NCBI GenBank assembly: GCA_902765655.1
Contig: CACXAK010000037.1
Location: forward strand, 1-14,769
Reading direction: 5' to 3'
DNA: 14,769 bases
Origin: an uncultured bacterium
GTDB taxonomy: Bacteria > Cyanobacteriota > Vampirovibrionia > Gastranaerophilales > Gastranaerophilaceae
The position numbers and the translations under genes were made by a program. Shown here one piece after another: positions 1 to 7,815 of this stretch (position 1 is the stretch's first letter; each line of letters begins with the position of its first letter). The notes under the pieces are model-generated. The model saw only the letters and a program-made list of their open reading frames with translations. It was not told the origin of the DNA and made no database searches.

Positions 1-805
1 CCGAAATTGAAGAAGTAAAAAACATATCGACATAAATATGAATTTGTCCGACAGTTGAACTCAGCACCGCAGGAAAAAGAAGCTCGCCAATTTCCTTAAA
101 ATGCGGGTTATTTACAAATTCAAAATTCGGTTTTAATTTGTACCCGAGTTTTTTTATATTCGGATATTGAATTACAAGCTGCAAAACAGCACCAATTGTA
201 GTTGCCCAGGCAAGGGCGTAGCCTTTTTGATCATTTGGAACGGCAATAACAATGCCTATTATTGCTAAAGACATAATTATCGGGGACAAATTGGGCAGCA
301 TAAACTGTTTATAAATAATCAAAATCCCGTAATAAATTCCGACAATCCCGCCAATAACAAGCAAAGGAGTCATAATCTGCAAATGAACGGATGCAAGATG
401 AATCATTTGCTCTGATCCGCCCGAAATTATCAGCCCCATAATTTGTCTCGGGAAAATATACATCAATACAGAAAGCAAAACGAAAAATATTATCGTAGCG
501 GTCATGAATGTTGAATATAACTTATTCACGACTTCCGACGGCTTTTCCTTTAAACTCGGTATCAGCTTTGAAAAAATTGCAACCGTAGCACTGTGAAAAG
601 GTCCTCCGACTCCTCCAAGCAGAATTAAAGACAATGACGGAATCTGATATGCGTAATAATAAGCATCTGAAACCATAGACGCACCATAATAATTCGCAAT
701 AACAATGTCACGAACAAAGCCGATTAATTTACTTACTATCGTAACAACCATTATTATCCACGCCGCTTTTAAAACGCTCGGAGTTTTATCTGTCTGCTCG
801 GTCAT
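1..805 (-). CDS. murJ: MurJ-family lipid II flippase (3' end outside the window)
   Basis: Reading leftward from the ATG at 805-803, the frame stays open for 268 codons to the window edge, so this is the N-terminal half of a protein usually 500 or more residues long. It starts MTEQTDKTPS, then has a hydrophobic helix and the MurJ signature GFVRDIVIANYYGASMVSDA. The next stretch, GGVGGPFHSATVAIFSKLIP, resembles cyanobacterial MurJ (GGINGPFHS) more than the proteobacterial NLFAEGAF version. Further membrane helices alternate with short loops. MurJ belongs to the MOP/MATE-like superfamily and moves the peptidoglycan precursor lipid II across the cytoplasmic membrane. The ATG lies inside the last 20 bases of the upstream SpoIID-domain gene, which suggests translational coupling; only a weak AGGG-type ribosome-binding site is visible. 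The family call is firm; the flippase role is inferred from the family. Confidence 0.9.
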   Translation of the reverse strand, partial: MTEQTDKTPSVLKAAWIIMVVTIVSKLIGFVRDIVIANYYGASMVSDAYYYAYQIPSLSLILLGGVGGPFHSATVAIFSKLIPSLKEKPSEVVNKLYSTFMTATIIFFVLLSVLMYIFPRQIMGLIISGGSEQMIHLASVHLQIMTPLLVIGGIVGIYYGILIIYKQFMLPNLSPIIMSLAIIGIVIAVPNDQKGYALAWATTIGAVLQLVIQYPNIKKLGYKLKPNFEFVNNPHFKEIGELLFPAVLSSTVGQIHIYVDMFFTSSIS

Positions 806-2489
806 CGCACCCTGCCAATTCTATATACATTCTCAGCATCCCCGTATTACCCGTATATGACGGATAACTAAATACTATCTTATTCAGACCGTTTTGTAAA
901 TATTGTGACAAGTCAATACGGTTATAACGCTCTTTTTTATTTAATCTAATTGCCTCATAAATCCCGTTTATTGTCAGATCAACATAATCAAACTTGTACC
1001 TGTTATCAACAACGAGCGTCCCTTTCGAATCTTTTGAATAAAAAACCTGAGATACTTTGTTATCGGGAGATTTAGAACCTAAATTAAACGGCTCTGTCGA
1101 AAGTGTAATTCCCTGATAATAATGCTTTAAAATCTCATCATAAGATTTATGCAGATGTGTCGCCATATAACCGGCACCGTATTGACTCATTCCGACACCA
1201 TGCCCGTATCCGCCGCCATATATTTTAATTTTAGTTAAATTTTCACTTTCATCAAATTCCTGTTTAATCACAAAATTTGCACTCGGCAGGGCTTTTCCGT
1301 TTACGGTGAATAAACGTCTTATCACAAGTTCTTTTTCGACTGTATAATTTTTATCTTCGGTTTGAATTTCGAGTTTCATAATTTTGCCTGAAACTCCTCT
1401 TTCTAAAACTTTAAGGCCCTTAATTTGCCCGATAATTTCACCATTTTGAACTGCAGGATGAACAAAACCGGCTGCACTTTGCGCAGCAATATGATTTTGA
1501 ACTTCATTTTGCAGTTCTTCCTGAGTCCATTCTCTTTCCCACCTAAAATACGACGATTTATTATCAAAAGACTTTGGTTTTGATTTATAAAACTTTTCAG
1601 CAGCTTCATCATCACGTAAAATCCCAAAATCTTCGTAATCGGGAACCCCTGTCAGATATGGCTTCGGTTTTGCAGGAAATATTCTTGTCTGGGGATCAGA
1701 AAATGCATTTTCATAACTTTCCGTATAACCGCCCGCAGTAGATGAATACAATGCAAGAATCAAGTCCCAATTATAAATCGCGACTATTCCTTTTGTTTCT
1801 TCAACTGCCTGATTTGATAATTCTTTTTCGGTATTCGCCCCAAAATAAACCTGACTTGCAACAGAATCCACAACATCATAATTCGGATTTGATTTTACTC
1901 TCGGCGATAATACATAATTTCTTGCTGCAACAGCTTGCGCCTTTAAGGCTTCTAAGCCAAAATGAACAGGCATTTCATTTGGAACAACTCCTTTTAAATA
2001 TTCTTCAACACCCAGCAAATTTACAATATTAAAATATCCCTCTTTTGGGCATACAAGCTTTATCTGTCCCCTGTACAGAGCATCTTTGCCTGCGCGTTTG
2101 AGGTCTTTTATCCCAATAAATCCATACTCACTTTTGAATATAACCGGCCCTGATACTTTTGCTACATCGTTACCTTCACTGTCTTTGATAACGAAAATTT
2201 TGTCAACCATATATATATCAATCTGATTATTGGCATCAAATGTATTTATATAAGTATTGTTATTGTATATTTCATATTCTCCGGTTGCGTATATGGAAAC
2301 CTTATCCCATAAATAATTTGAAAAATTTTGATTCCCGATTCCGACACGCACCATTTTACCGGGAGTATTGTTCTGTGTTTTGAATGAATTTACAATCTGA
2401 CTTATATCCGAATTGTTGTTAAAAGAAAATGCCATTGACTGACATATTCCCAAAAGCAACAATCCCAAAATTAATCCCAATTTTTTCAT
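786..2489 (-). CDS. SpoIID/LytB-domain protein, exported
   Basis: The product is 567 residues from the chosen ATG (2489-2487). The open frame extends six codons upstream to a TTG, but the ATG gives a clean signal peptide, MKKLGLILGLLLLGICQSMA. The SpoIID domain starts around residue 150 with IVNLLGVEEYLKGVVPNEMP. The Glu of PNEMP (about residue 172) matches the catalytic Glu of Bacillus SpoIID, a lytic transglycosylase that cuts glycan strands. Next come LKAQAVAARNYVL and GGYTESYENAF, then the late motif GGGYGHGVGMSQYGAGYMA near residue 428. The last 100 or so residues are an extension after the domain. The protein is expected outside the cytoplasmic membrane, acting on peptidoglycan. Its last 20 bases overlap the start of murJ, which links the two in one cell-wall transcription unit. 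Members are common in non-sporulating cyanobacteria, so the name does not imply sporulation. Confidence 0.9.
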   Translation of the reverse strand: MKKLGLILGLLLLGICQSMAFSFNNNSDISQIVNSFKTQNNTPGKMVRVGIGNQNFSNYLWDKVSIYATGEYEIYNNNTYINTFDANNQIDIYMVDKIFVIKDSEGNDVAKVSGPVIFKSEYGFIGIKDLKRAGKDALYRGQIKLVCPKEGYFNIVNLLGVEEYLKGVVPNEMPVHFGLEALKAQAVAARNYVLSPRVKSNPNYDVVDSVASQVYFGANTEKELSNQAVEETKGIVAIYNWDLILALYSSTAGGYTESYENAFSDPQTRIFPAKPKPYLTGVPDYEDFGILRDDEAAEKFYKSKPKSFDNKSSYFRWEREWTQEELQNEVQNHIAAQSAAGFVHPAVQNGEIIGQIKGLKVLERGVSGKIMKLEIQTEDKNYTVEKELVIRRLFTVNGKALPSANFVIKQEFDESENLTKIKIYGGGYGHGVGMSQYGAGYMATHLHKSYDEILKHYYQGITLSTEPFNLGSKSPDNKVSQVFYSKDSKGTLVVDNRYKFDYVDLTINGIYEAIRLNKKERYNRIDLSQYLQNGLNKIVFSYPSYTGNTGMLRMYIELAGCDDRADR

Positions 2490-2495
2490 AAGATT

Positions 2496-2501
2496 ATTAT
2501 A
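2496..2501 (-). promoter_or_regulatory. Candidate -10 box, possibly for a leaderless SpoIID-gene transcript
   Basis: On the minus strand a perfect TATAAT ends seven bases before the ATG at 2489, so transcription would begin at or next to the start codon. No Shine-Dalgarno sequence precedes this ATG, which fits a leaderless or near-leaderless mRNA. No convincing -35 box is found 16-18 bases upstream, and TATAAT-like strings are frequent in such AT-rich DNA, so this is tentative. Confidence 0.35.
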
Positions 2502-2569
2502 TAACAAAATCGGTATTTGTTGTTTTACACAATTAAATTGCGTAACGTTTTATGAACGTATTTTTGCAT

Positions 2570-2601
2570 AAAAAAAAGCTATGTACATGAGGTGCATAGC
2601 T
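2570..2601 (-). terminator. Intrinsic terminator, minus-strand orientation
   Basis: A 10-bp stem (2577-2586 with 2592-2601, one G-U pair, 5-base loop) is followed on the minus strand by a run of eight T (complement of A at 2570-2577, the first of which is also the base of the stem). This is a textbook rho-independent terminator for leftward transcription. No leftward gene ends here: the nearest upstream DNA on that strand is the antisense of the gene at 2756-3262. It may stop antisense read-through from the operon at 3323-6233, or end an unannotated small RNA starting between 2602 and about 2750. On the plus strand no T run follows the stem. Confidence 0.65.
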
Positions 2602-2647
2602 GTTGATTAGGGATATGTGTATCTTAGTCTCTAAGGAGTATATTGTT

Positions 2648-2719
2648 ATGTTAACATTTTATTTTTATTTGAAATCATACAAACTGATGATATTTTATTG
2701 TTTTGCCATAAATTTATAA
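2648..2719 (+). CDS. Possible 23-residue hydrophobic small ORF
   Basis: A good Shine-Dalgarno AAGGAG (2633-2638) lies nine bases before an ATG at 2648. The frame runs 23 codons to TAA and would encode MLTFYFYLKSYKLMIFYCFA followed by INL, an aromatic and hydrophobic peptide that could span or sit on a membrane. It ends before the TSS predicted for the next gene and overlaps that gene's -35 and spacer, so it would need its own promoter, which is not obvious. In DNA this AT-rich a short hydrophobic frame can arise by chance. The ribosome-binding site is the only positive evidence. Confidence 0.25.
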   Translation: MLTFYFYLKSYKLMIFYCFAINL

Positions 2720-2731
2720 ATTTGCTATAAT
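2703..2731 (+). promoter_or_regulatory. Sigma-70-type promoter of the secreted-protein gene at 2756
   Basis: TTGCCA (2703-2708) and TATAAT (2726-2731) are separated by exactly 17 bases, and a TGC before the -10 box makes an extended -10. Transcription should start near 2738. GGAG (2744-2747) is placed eight bases before the ATG at 2756. Confidence 0.7.
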
Positions 2732-2755
2732 ATTTATACAAATGGAGATTTTATA

Positions 2756-3262
2756 ATGAAAAAGATTATTTCAGCGTTATTAGCAGTTTTAATATGTACA
2801 AGTGCAGTTTTTGCGGCAGAATATACAAAATTTTCAAGAAAATTTATACGTCACATAAAAGATTGCGATGCCTATGAAGAAACTGTAACATCTGTATTTG
2901 AAGATGAAACTTTTAAAACAACAAGAAAAATACACGGCTGGAAAAACGGTTTTTGCCGTTACAGTGAAACTATAATTTCTGCAAGGGGTGCATACAAATT
3001 AGATTGCGGATTTACCGAAATTCAGCTTGATGATTTATATGAGGCAATGAAAGATCGTTCTAAAAAAGCCGAGAAATATACTCTTGATATTTATAGCGAA
3101 ATAAAAAATCCAAAAACAGGCGAAACAGAATACATAAAAGACGGAACAACCGAAATTAAGGGGAACAAATCTTATGTTGTGTGGGCTAAATACCAAAATA
3201 ATCCGTTTTTCTGTAAGCCATCCGATATTTCAACTGAAAAAAATAAAGTCAATCAAAAGTAA
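2756..3262 (+). CDS. Small secreted protein of unknown function
   Basis: The product is 168 residues. It begins with a clear signal peptide, MKKIISALLAVLICTSAVFA, with likely cleavage after AVFA, so the mature protein of about 148 residues is exported. The mature part is polar, rich in Lys, Glu and Tyr, and has four Cys (in KDCDAY, GFCRY, LDCGF and FFCKP) that could form two disulfides in an oxidising compartment. There is no membrane segment after the signal peptide and no lipobox. It has its own promoter and ribosome-binding site and stands alone between two leftward units. I do not recognise the family; a lineage-specific envelope protein is the most that can be said. Confidence 0.8.
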   Translation: MKKIISALLAVLICTSAVFAAEYTKFSRKFIRHIKDCDAYEETVTSVFEDETFKTTRKIHGWKNGFCRYSETIISARGAYKLDCGFTEIQLDDLYEAMKDRSKKAEKYTLDIYSEIKNPKTGETEYIKDGTTEIKGNKSYVVWAKYQNNPFFCKPSDISTEKNKVNQK

Positions 3263-3322
3263 AATTAACTCTGCAAGGTGTTTTCTATTTTGAAAATATC
3301 CAGGTTCCTTTAGATGTCGTTT

Positions 3323-5269
3323 TTATGACTGTTTTTCCGTTTTGATTTTTTTGATTTTTGACTTGCGTGTTGTTTTGGTAGTTTGTGAGATATTGCTGGA
3401 GTTGTCTTTTTTCTTCCTTTGAAACTTTTTTTTTTGCGCAATTTTTACATTTTTAGATCGATTCGCACTGTTAAATGCGCTTGCCATGAGTGTAGTTGTA
3501 TATACCGGAGTAGTATGCGCATAATCAAACAAAATAACCCCGTTTGCATTCATTTTTCTTGTTTCAAAAATTTGTCTGATTAAGTCTTCACTTGCACCGC
3601 CCATAAATGTTACAAAAAGCCCTGCATAAAGTTCTGTATTTGAAGATTTTACATTCATAACATCATTCATCATAGATGCAAGCATTTTTGAATCATACGT
3701 CAGAAAAAGAGGGGTAAACCCATCAATATAACCGTTTGAAGACCAGCTCCTCCAATCCTGCTGCTTTGTTGAAAGGGCAGAAGCAAGATCAGGAAAAATA
3801 ACAGCACTAATATAAGTTTTATTTTCTTTTCCTAATTCTCCGACTTTACGAACAAAATTTGTAATAATATTTCTGCGATAAACATTCCAATCGTACCAAT
3901 ATGCATCTGAAATCGTAAGTTCAACAGGATCTTTCCCGTATGATGATTTAAAATCATTTCTTGCATATTCGCTAAAGCCCCAGGCAGCCATATCATTACG
4001 GGGATTTGAATTAGGATACCTTATATAATCCAAATTTATTCCATCAGGGTGATATTCACTGATAATTTCCGATATCAGTTCAAGTAAAAATTCCTGCACA
4101 TTCTGATTTGCAGGATCAAGGAAATATCCGTTATGCTCTGATGCCGACATTGTAGCACCTTCACAATCAGCACATTTTTTTGTTTTATTACCCCATTCCG
4201 GGTGTTGAGCAAGAATACTTGTCGGGTTTGATTTTGGATTTTGGTTGCCTACGTAAAACGACTGAAACCAGGTGTGAACTTTAATTCCACGTTTATGGGC
4301 TTCTTCTACCCAAATTTTGAGAGGATCAATTCCTTCAAATATCTCATTTTGAACTGTAAAACCATACTTATTCATAGTTTTACTCGGAAATATTGTTTTC
4401 CCGTGGTAATATGTTTCAAGAAAAACATTATTAAAACCGTTATCTCTAAGTTTATCAAGAGTCGTTATTATTTGTTCCTGAGTTGTTTCAGTAGGACGAA
4501 CCCATACCCCTTTTAATTCTTTTTCCAAATACGGCAGAGAAGTTTTGATAGCCATATTCCCTTCATTAATAGCTTCCTGAGAATATTGCTTTAATACAGG
4601 CAAATTGTTCTTTGAATTTTGTGCCAATTGAAGGTATTTTTTCGCATTTTTTATATGCTCTTCTGCCAAAGCAGAATTATAATTGTTGTTTGTTTGTTTA
4701 TAAAAATCAATTATAGAGAGTGCCTCGTCTATTTTTGTCTGTGCATCATAGGTATAACTTTCTGAAGTTGTATATACGGTAATTGTTCTGTTTTCGACAT
4801 CAACATAAACTTTTGAGCCGATTGTAATATTTTGGCTTATCCAGGTTTTAGCACTTCCATGACCGCTGATTACAATTCCGTCTTTTGGAATTGCCGAATC
4901 CGCTCCGGAAAGAGATGTTACAATATTGTCCGTAACAATTGCTTCTGTTCCGAATTCATTTGTTCCGGTATGTTCTCCGTAATTTGAAGTATAAACGACA
5001 AGCTTGTTAGGACCACGTCCGCCGGGATAATAACTTGTTGTCGATGCAGGATCTATAAGATCTATTTTTCTTGTTATTTGTCTGAAGATTACATCTCCGG
5101 GATTTATACTTAACGGAGTGAATACTTTCAGAGGAGGCTGTTGTTCTTCTTCTACATAAAATTGCATATTTTCAGGGGGGTACAACATATCATTGACATC
5201 ATCCGCAAATGCGGGAGTAAATGTCAGTGATAAAGCAAATAATATTGTCAGTATTTTATTTTGACTCAT
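3323..5269 (-). CDS. Family 10-like glycosyl hydrolase (GHL10, PF02638-type), secreted
   Basis: The product is 648 residues with a signal peptide ending TFTPAFA (about residue 22). Residues 50-170 form a beta-rich N-terminal domain (PNKLVVYTSNYGEHTGTNEF, later IPKDGIVISGHGSA) of the kind that precedes this catalytic domain in cyanobacterial homologues. Residues 175-250 are helical. The GHL10 barrel begins at LKGVWVRPTE (252) and includes FLETYYHGKTIFPS, IKVHTWFQ, YFLDPANQNVQEF and the signature DGINLDYIRYPN (409-420), with acidic residues in the expected place. Residues 604-648 are a strongly basic Lys/Arg/Ser/Thr tail that may bind anionic envelope polymers. The family is thought to act on envelope or extracellular glycans; the substrate is not known. 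The ATG directly follows the stop of the TPR gene (TAA-ATG), and the strong AAAGGAGAG lies inside that gene's 3' end, so the two are translationally linked. It is the last gene of the operon. Confidence 0.88.
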   Translation of the reverse strand: MSQNKILTILFALSLTFTPAFADDVNDMLYPPENMQFYVEEEQQPPLKVFTPLSINPGDVIFRQITRKIDLIDPASTTSYYPGGRGPNKLVVYTSNYGEHTGTNEFGTEAIVTDNIVTSLSGADSAIPKDGIVISGHGSAKTWISQNITIGSKVYVDVENRTITVYTTSESYTYDAQTKIDEALSIIDFYKQTNNNYNSALAEEHIKNAKKYLQLAQNSKNNLPVLKQYSQEAINEGNMAIKTSLPYLEKELKGVWVRPTETTQEQIITTLDKLRDNGFNNVFLETYYHGKTIFPSKTMNKYGFTVQNEIFEGIDPLKIWVEEAHKRGIKVHTWFQSFYVGNQNPKSNPTSILAQHPEWGNKTKKCADCEGATMSASEHNGYFLDPANQNVQEFLLELISEIISEYHPDGINLDYIRYPNSNPRNDMAAWGFSEYARNDFKSSYGKDPVELTISDAYWYDWNVYRRNIITNFVRKVGELGKENKTYISAVIFPDLASALSTKQQDWRSWSSNGYIDGFTPLFLTYDSKMLASMMNDVMNVKSSNTELYAGLFVTFMGGASEDLIRQIFETRKMNANGVILFDYAHTTPVYTTTLMASAFNSANRSKNVKIAQKKKFQRKKKDNSSNISQTTKTTRKSKIKKIKTEKQS

Positions 5270-5947
5270 TTAATTGTGTACTCTCCTTTTGTAATAACCT
5301 GATTTTTCATATTCCTTAACTGCTGACCGGTTTATTTTCTCTTTTAATTCCTGGTCTTTTGGATTAAGTTCCAGGCTTGCATTATAATAAAAATTTGCTC
5401 TTTTAACATCTGCGAATCTTTCGTATATATGTCCTATTTTTTTATAAAGTTCTGCATCTGCCGTCTTCCCATATAAGAGTGACTTCTGATAAAATTCAAG
5501 CGCTTTTTGATATTGTCCTCTTGTGTAGTAAAATTCGCCGAAATAATAATTCGCATCCGAATTTTTACTCTCTAAAGCTAAAGCCCTGCCAAAATATGCT
5601 TTTGCATATAAATCTTTTCCCTGTAAATCATATATCCTGCCAAGTTGTATACAAGGATATGGATCAGACTTATTAATGTTTGCCAGAACATAATACTGCG
5701 CCGATGCTTTTTCCAAATTGTCATTTTTTTCTTCTTCAGATTCTGCATTTATCGCAATTTTGAAAAATTTATCAGCAGTATTCTTTGTTGCTTCTGTATT
5801 AAATTTTGAATAATCAACGTTCAGACTTTTTTCATCATCAGCCAAGGTACCTGCCAAGCAACAATTTGTTGCGACTAAAAATATCAGTAATACAACGGCT
5901 GATACGATTTTATAAATCTGTCGCACGCGGTTCCGGATTGTTATCAT
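5270..5947 (-). CDS. Exported TPR-repeat protein
   Basis: From the chosen ATG (5947) the product is 225 residues. The start is uncertain: an in-frame ATG at 5968 adds seven residues, and neither has a good Shine-Dalgarno. The later ATG gives a shorter, basic n-region (MITIRNRVRQIYK) before the hydrophobic VSAVVLLIFLVATNCCLAG, so a signal peptide or N-terminal anchor is likely. A predicted helical stretch is followed by three to four TPR units: IQLGRIYDLQGKDLYAKAYF, then YYFGEFYYTRGQYQKALEFY, then KIGHIYERFADVKRANFYYN ending in LELNP. TPR arrays hold protein partners. The gene start overlaps the preceding small secreted gene by 38 bases and its stop touches the GHL10 start, so it probably acts with one of those exported neighbours, perhaps as a scaffold. 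Confidence 0.82.
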   Translation of the reverse strand: MITIRNRVRQIYKIVSAVVLLIFLVATNCCLAGTLADDEKSLNVDYSKFNTEATKNTADKFFKIAINAESEEEKNDNLEKASAQYYVLANINKSDPYPCIQLGRIYDLQGKDLYAKAYFGRALALESKNSDANYYFGEFYYTRGQYQKALEFYQKSLLYGKTADAELYKKIGHIYERFADVKRANFYYNASLELNPKDQELKEKINRSAVKEYEKSGYYKRRVHN

Positions 5948-6233
5948 GATGGTAGAATGAATAGTCATCTATTGCTGGATCAAGGTAAGCGTGGAATTTA
6001 TGCCACCATCTCACCGGGGCCTTAGACTTTTTCAGCTTTACTTCTTCACTGCTGTAAAATTCTTCCCCAAGTGCTCTCGCTCTGCTTACATTCACCGTGT
6101 CATATATTTGCTTTGAATATCCGTTATTTTGGAGATATTCCTGAGACATTGTTTTATCTACGGATATTGCTGCATTTGACTGCAAACAGACAGATAAAAC
6201 AACAGCTGCAATAAGTAATAATTTTATTTTCAT
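5910..6233 (-). CDS. Small secreted protein, first gene of the GHL10 operon
   Basis: From the ATG at 6233-6231 the product is 107 residues. A GTG two codons upstream is part of the ribosome-binding site AGAGGTG, so it is not the start. The signal peptide is MKIKLLLIAAVVLSVCLQSN followed by AA. The mature protein is polar, with an aromatic patch KAPVRWWHKFHAYLDPAIDD and a His/Asp/Pro-rich C-terminus. There is no recognisable domain. Its 3' end overlaps the TPR gene, whose start lies in another frame, which points to coupled expression and a shared role with the TPR and GHL10 proteins. It appears to be specific to this lineage. Confidence 0.75.
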   Translation of the reverse strand: MKIKLLLIAAVVLSVCLQSNAAISVDKTMSQEYLQNNGYSKQIYDTVNVSRARALGEEFYSSEEVKLKKSKAPVRWWHKFHAYLDPAIDDYSFYHHDNNPEPRATDL

Positions 6234-6250
6234 AGGCACCTCTTTAGATT

Positions 6251-6279
6251 ATTATAATGTTTTTTATACAATGGTACAA
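6251..6279 (-). promoter_or_regulatory. Sigma-70-type promoter of the three-gene exported-protein operon
   Basis: On the minus strand TTGTAC (6279-6274) and a perfect TATAAT (6256-6251) are spaced by 17 bases. The predicted start near 6244 leaves only about 10 bases before the ATG at 6233, just enough to hold AGAGG, so the leader would be very short. A second TATAAT on the same strand (6289-6284) could give a longer leader but lacks a good -35 box. Confidence 0.6.
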
Positions 6280-6302
6280 GTATATTATAAATTGTTTACA
6301 AT

Positions 6303-6344
6303 ATTTTAGCATAGATTATTTGTATGATTAATTTATGCTAATAT
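6303..6344. promoter_or_regulatory. Inverted repeat upstream of aroA, candidate operator
   Basis: TTAGCATA (6306-6313) and TATGCTAA (6334-6341) form a perfect 8-bp inverted repeat separated by 20 bases. Extending outward, 10 of 11 positions match per arm. It lies just upstream of the aroA ATG and about 25 bases from the divergent minus-strand promoter, where a dimeric regulator could act on either unit. The spacing is long for a simple helix-turn-helix site. The alternative is chance symmetry in AT-rich DNA. Confidence 0.35.
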
Positions 6345-6350
6345 TATTTT

Positions 6351-7625
6351 ATGAATTTGGTTGTAAGCAAAGATTTTAATATATTAAACGGGCAGATAGA
6401 AATCCCGTCTGACAAATCGCTATCTCACAGAGCAATTATTTTTTCATCTTTGGCAAAAGGGAAATCAGTAATTTATAATTTTTCAAAAGGAAAAGATCCT
6501 ATATCTTCTCTTAATATTTGTAAAAGTTTAGGAGTTGATATAGAACAAAATGATTCTGTAATTACTGTAAATTCAAACGGGGAATTCAATAAACCATCAT
6601 CCGCGCTTGACTGTGGAAACTCAGGTACAACAATGCGTCTTATGGCAGGGATTTTGGCAGGACAAAACTTTGATTCCGTTTTAAAAGGGGATGAAAGTCT
6701 TTCAAAACGACCGATGAAAAGAATTGTTGAACCTTTATCTTTAATGGGTGCAGACATCAACAGTGATAGTTTTCATTCTCCTTTGAATATTCGGGGGGCA
6801 AATCTTCACGGTATAAATTATGAATCTGCAATAGCTTCGGCACAAGTAAAATCGTGTGTTTTGCTTGCCGGCTTATTTGCACAGGGAGCAACAACATACA
6901 AAGAAATTTACCCCTCAAGAAACCATACGGAAATTATGCTCTCTAATATGGGCGCAAATATTACTTGTGATAATAATCTTGTGAAAATTGAAAAATCAGA
7001 ATTAAAGCCACTAAATATAAATATTTGTGGGGATATATCTTCTGCTGCATATTTTATTGTTGCAGGATTGATTGTTCCGAATTCTGAAATAATATTAAAA
7101 AATATCGGATTAAACCCGACACGCTCAGGAATTATAGAAGTGACCCAAAAAATGGGCGGGAGCATCGAAATACTTGACCAAAGAAATGTTTGCGGGGAAC
7201 TTGTCGGAGATGTCAAAGTCGAATATACACAGGGTTTGAAAGGAATTGAAATTGGAGGAGAGATTATACCTGCACTTATTGATGAAATCCCTGTTATTGC
7301 CCTTTTGGCAACCCAATGCGATGGGCAAACAATCATAAAAGATGCATCTGATTTACGAAACAAAGAATCAGACAGAATAAAGACAACAGTATCCGAACTA
7401 AAAAAACTTGGCGTAAATATAAAAGAGACAGCTGATGGAATGATAATTCAAGGGAAGACAAAACTTAAAGGTGATGTTGAAGTTGATTCTAATAAAGATC
7501 ATCGGCTTGCAATGACATTATATGTTGCAGGTTTAATCTGTGAAAAAGAAATTTCAATAAAAGATTTTGAATGGGTTAATATATCATTCCCCGAATTTTT
7601 AGAATTATTTGAAAAATTAAAATAA
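6351..7625 (+). CDS. aroA: 3-phosphoshikimate 1-carboxyvinyltransferase (EPSP synthase)
   Basis: The product is 424 residues, normal for the family. It transfers the enolpyruvyl group of PEP to shikimate-3-phosphate, the sixth step of the shikimate pathway to chorismate, in the cytosol. Visible motifs are IPSDKSLSHRA (18-28, PEP/S3P-binding Lys), DCGNSGTTMRLMAG (87-100), LSKRPMKRIVEPL (117-129), AQVKSCVLLAGL (164-175), GDISSAAYFIVAGL (227-240), DEIPVIALLA with the catalytic Asp at 311, LRNKESDRI (335-343) and DHRLAM (383-388). GNSGTTMR, rather than the GNAGTAMR of enterobacteria, resembles class II enzymes such as those of Gram-positives. That suggests, but does not prove, altered glyphosate response. 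The start matches the family N-terminus, yet there is no Shine-Dalgarno before it, so initiation may be leaderless or weak. It is a single-gene unit divergent from the exported-protein operon. Confidence 0.96.
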   Translation: MNLVVSKDFNILNGQIEIPSDKSLSHRAIIFSSLAKGKSVIYNFSKGKDPISSLNICKSLGVDIEQNDSVITVNSNGEFNKPSSALDCGNSGTTMRLMAGILAGQNFDSVLKGDESLSKRPMKRIVEPLSLMGADINSDSFHSPLNIRGANLHGINYESAIASAQVKSCVLLAGLFAQGATTYKEIYPSRNHTEIMLSNMGANITCDNNLVKIEKSELKPLNINICGDISSAAYFIVAGLIVPNSEIILKNIGLNPTRSGIIEVTQKMGGSIEILDQRNVCGELVGDVKVEYTQGLKGIEIGGEIIPALIDEIPVIALLATQCDGQTIIKDASDLRNKESDRIKTTVSELKKLGVNIKETADGMIIQGKTKLKGDVEVDSNKDHRLAMTLYVAGLICEKEISIKDFEWVNISFPEFLELFEKLK

Positions 7626-7689
7626 CTCTAATTTTATATCAATATTACGAATTGTAAAACTTAATAAAAATGTGTATTCCCCAATAATG

Positions 7690-7735
7690 CCTCGCATGCG
7701 GGGTGATTTTGCCTTAAGTGCTTAGGCAATTTTTT
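7690..7735 (+). terminator. Double hairpin and terminator after aroA
   Basis: A small GC-rich hairpin (CCTCGC-ATGCGGGG, 7690-7703) is followed by a second hairpin (7710-7728, TGCCT...AGGCA with an internal mismatch). The second runs into AATTTTTTC. It should end aroA transcription before the gene at 7816. No other gene lies in the 190 bases between the two. Confidence 0.55.
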
Positions 7736-7815
7736 CAAATAAAAATTGTTAATAAATGTATAAGGAAATATTACAAGGTTAGTACATTTATACAAAGTAT
7801 GAAAGGGGTTATGTT

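Noticed and set aside
3263..3322. Terminator between the convergent genes at 3262 and 3323
   Set aside because: Only a short ATTTTGAAAAT symmetry is visible, with no GC stem followed by a T run.
4241..4516. A 91-codon plus-strand frame inside the GHL10 gene
   Set aside because: It lies wholly antisense to a conserved catalytic domain, with no ribosome-binding site and no protein-like pattern.
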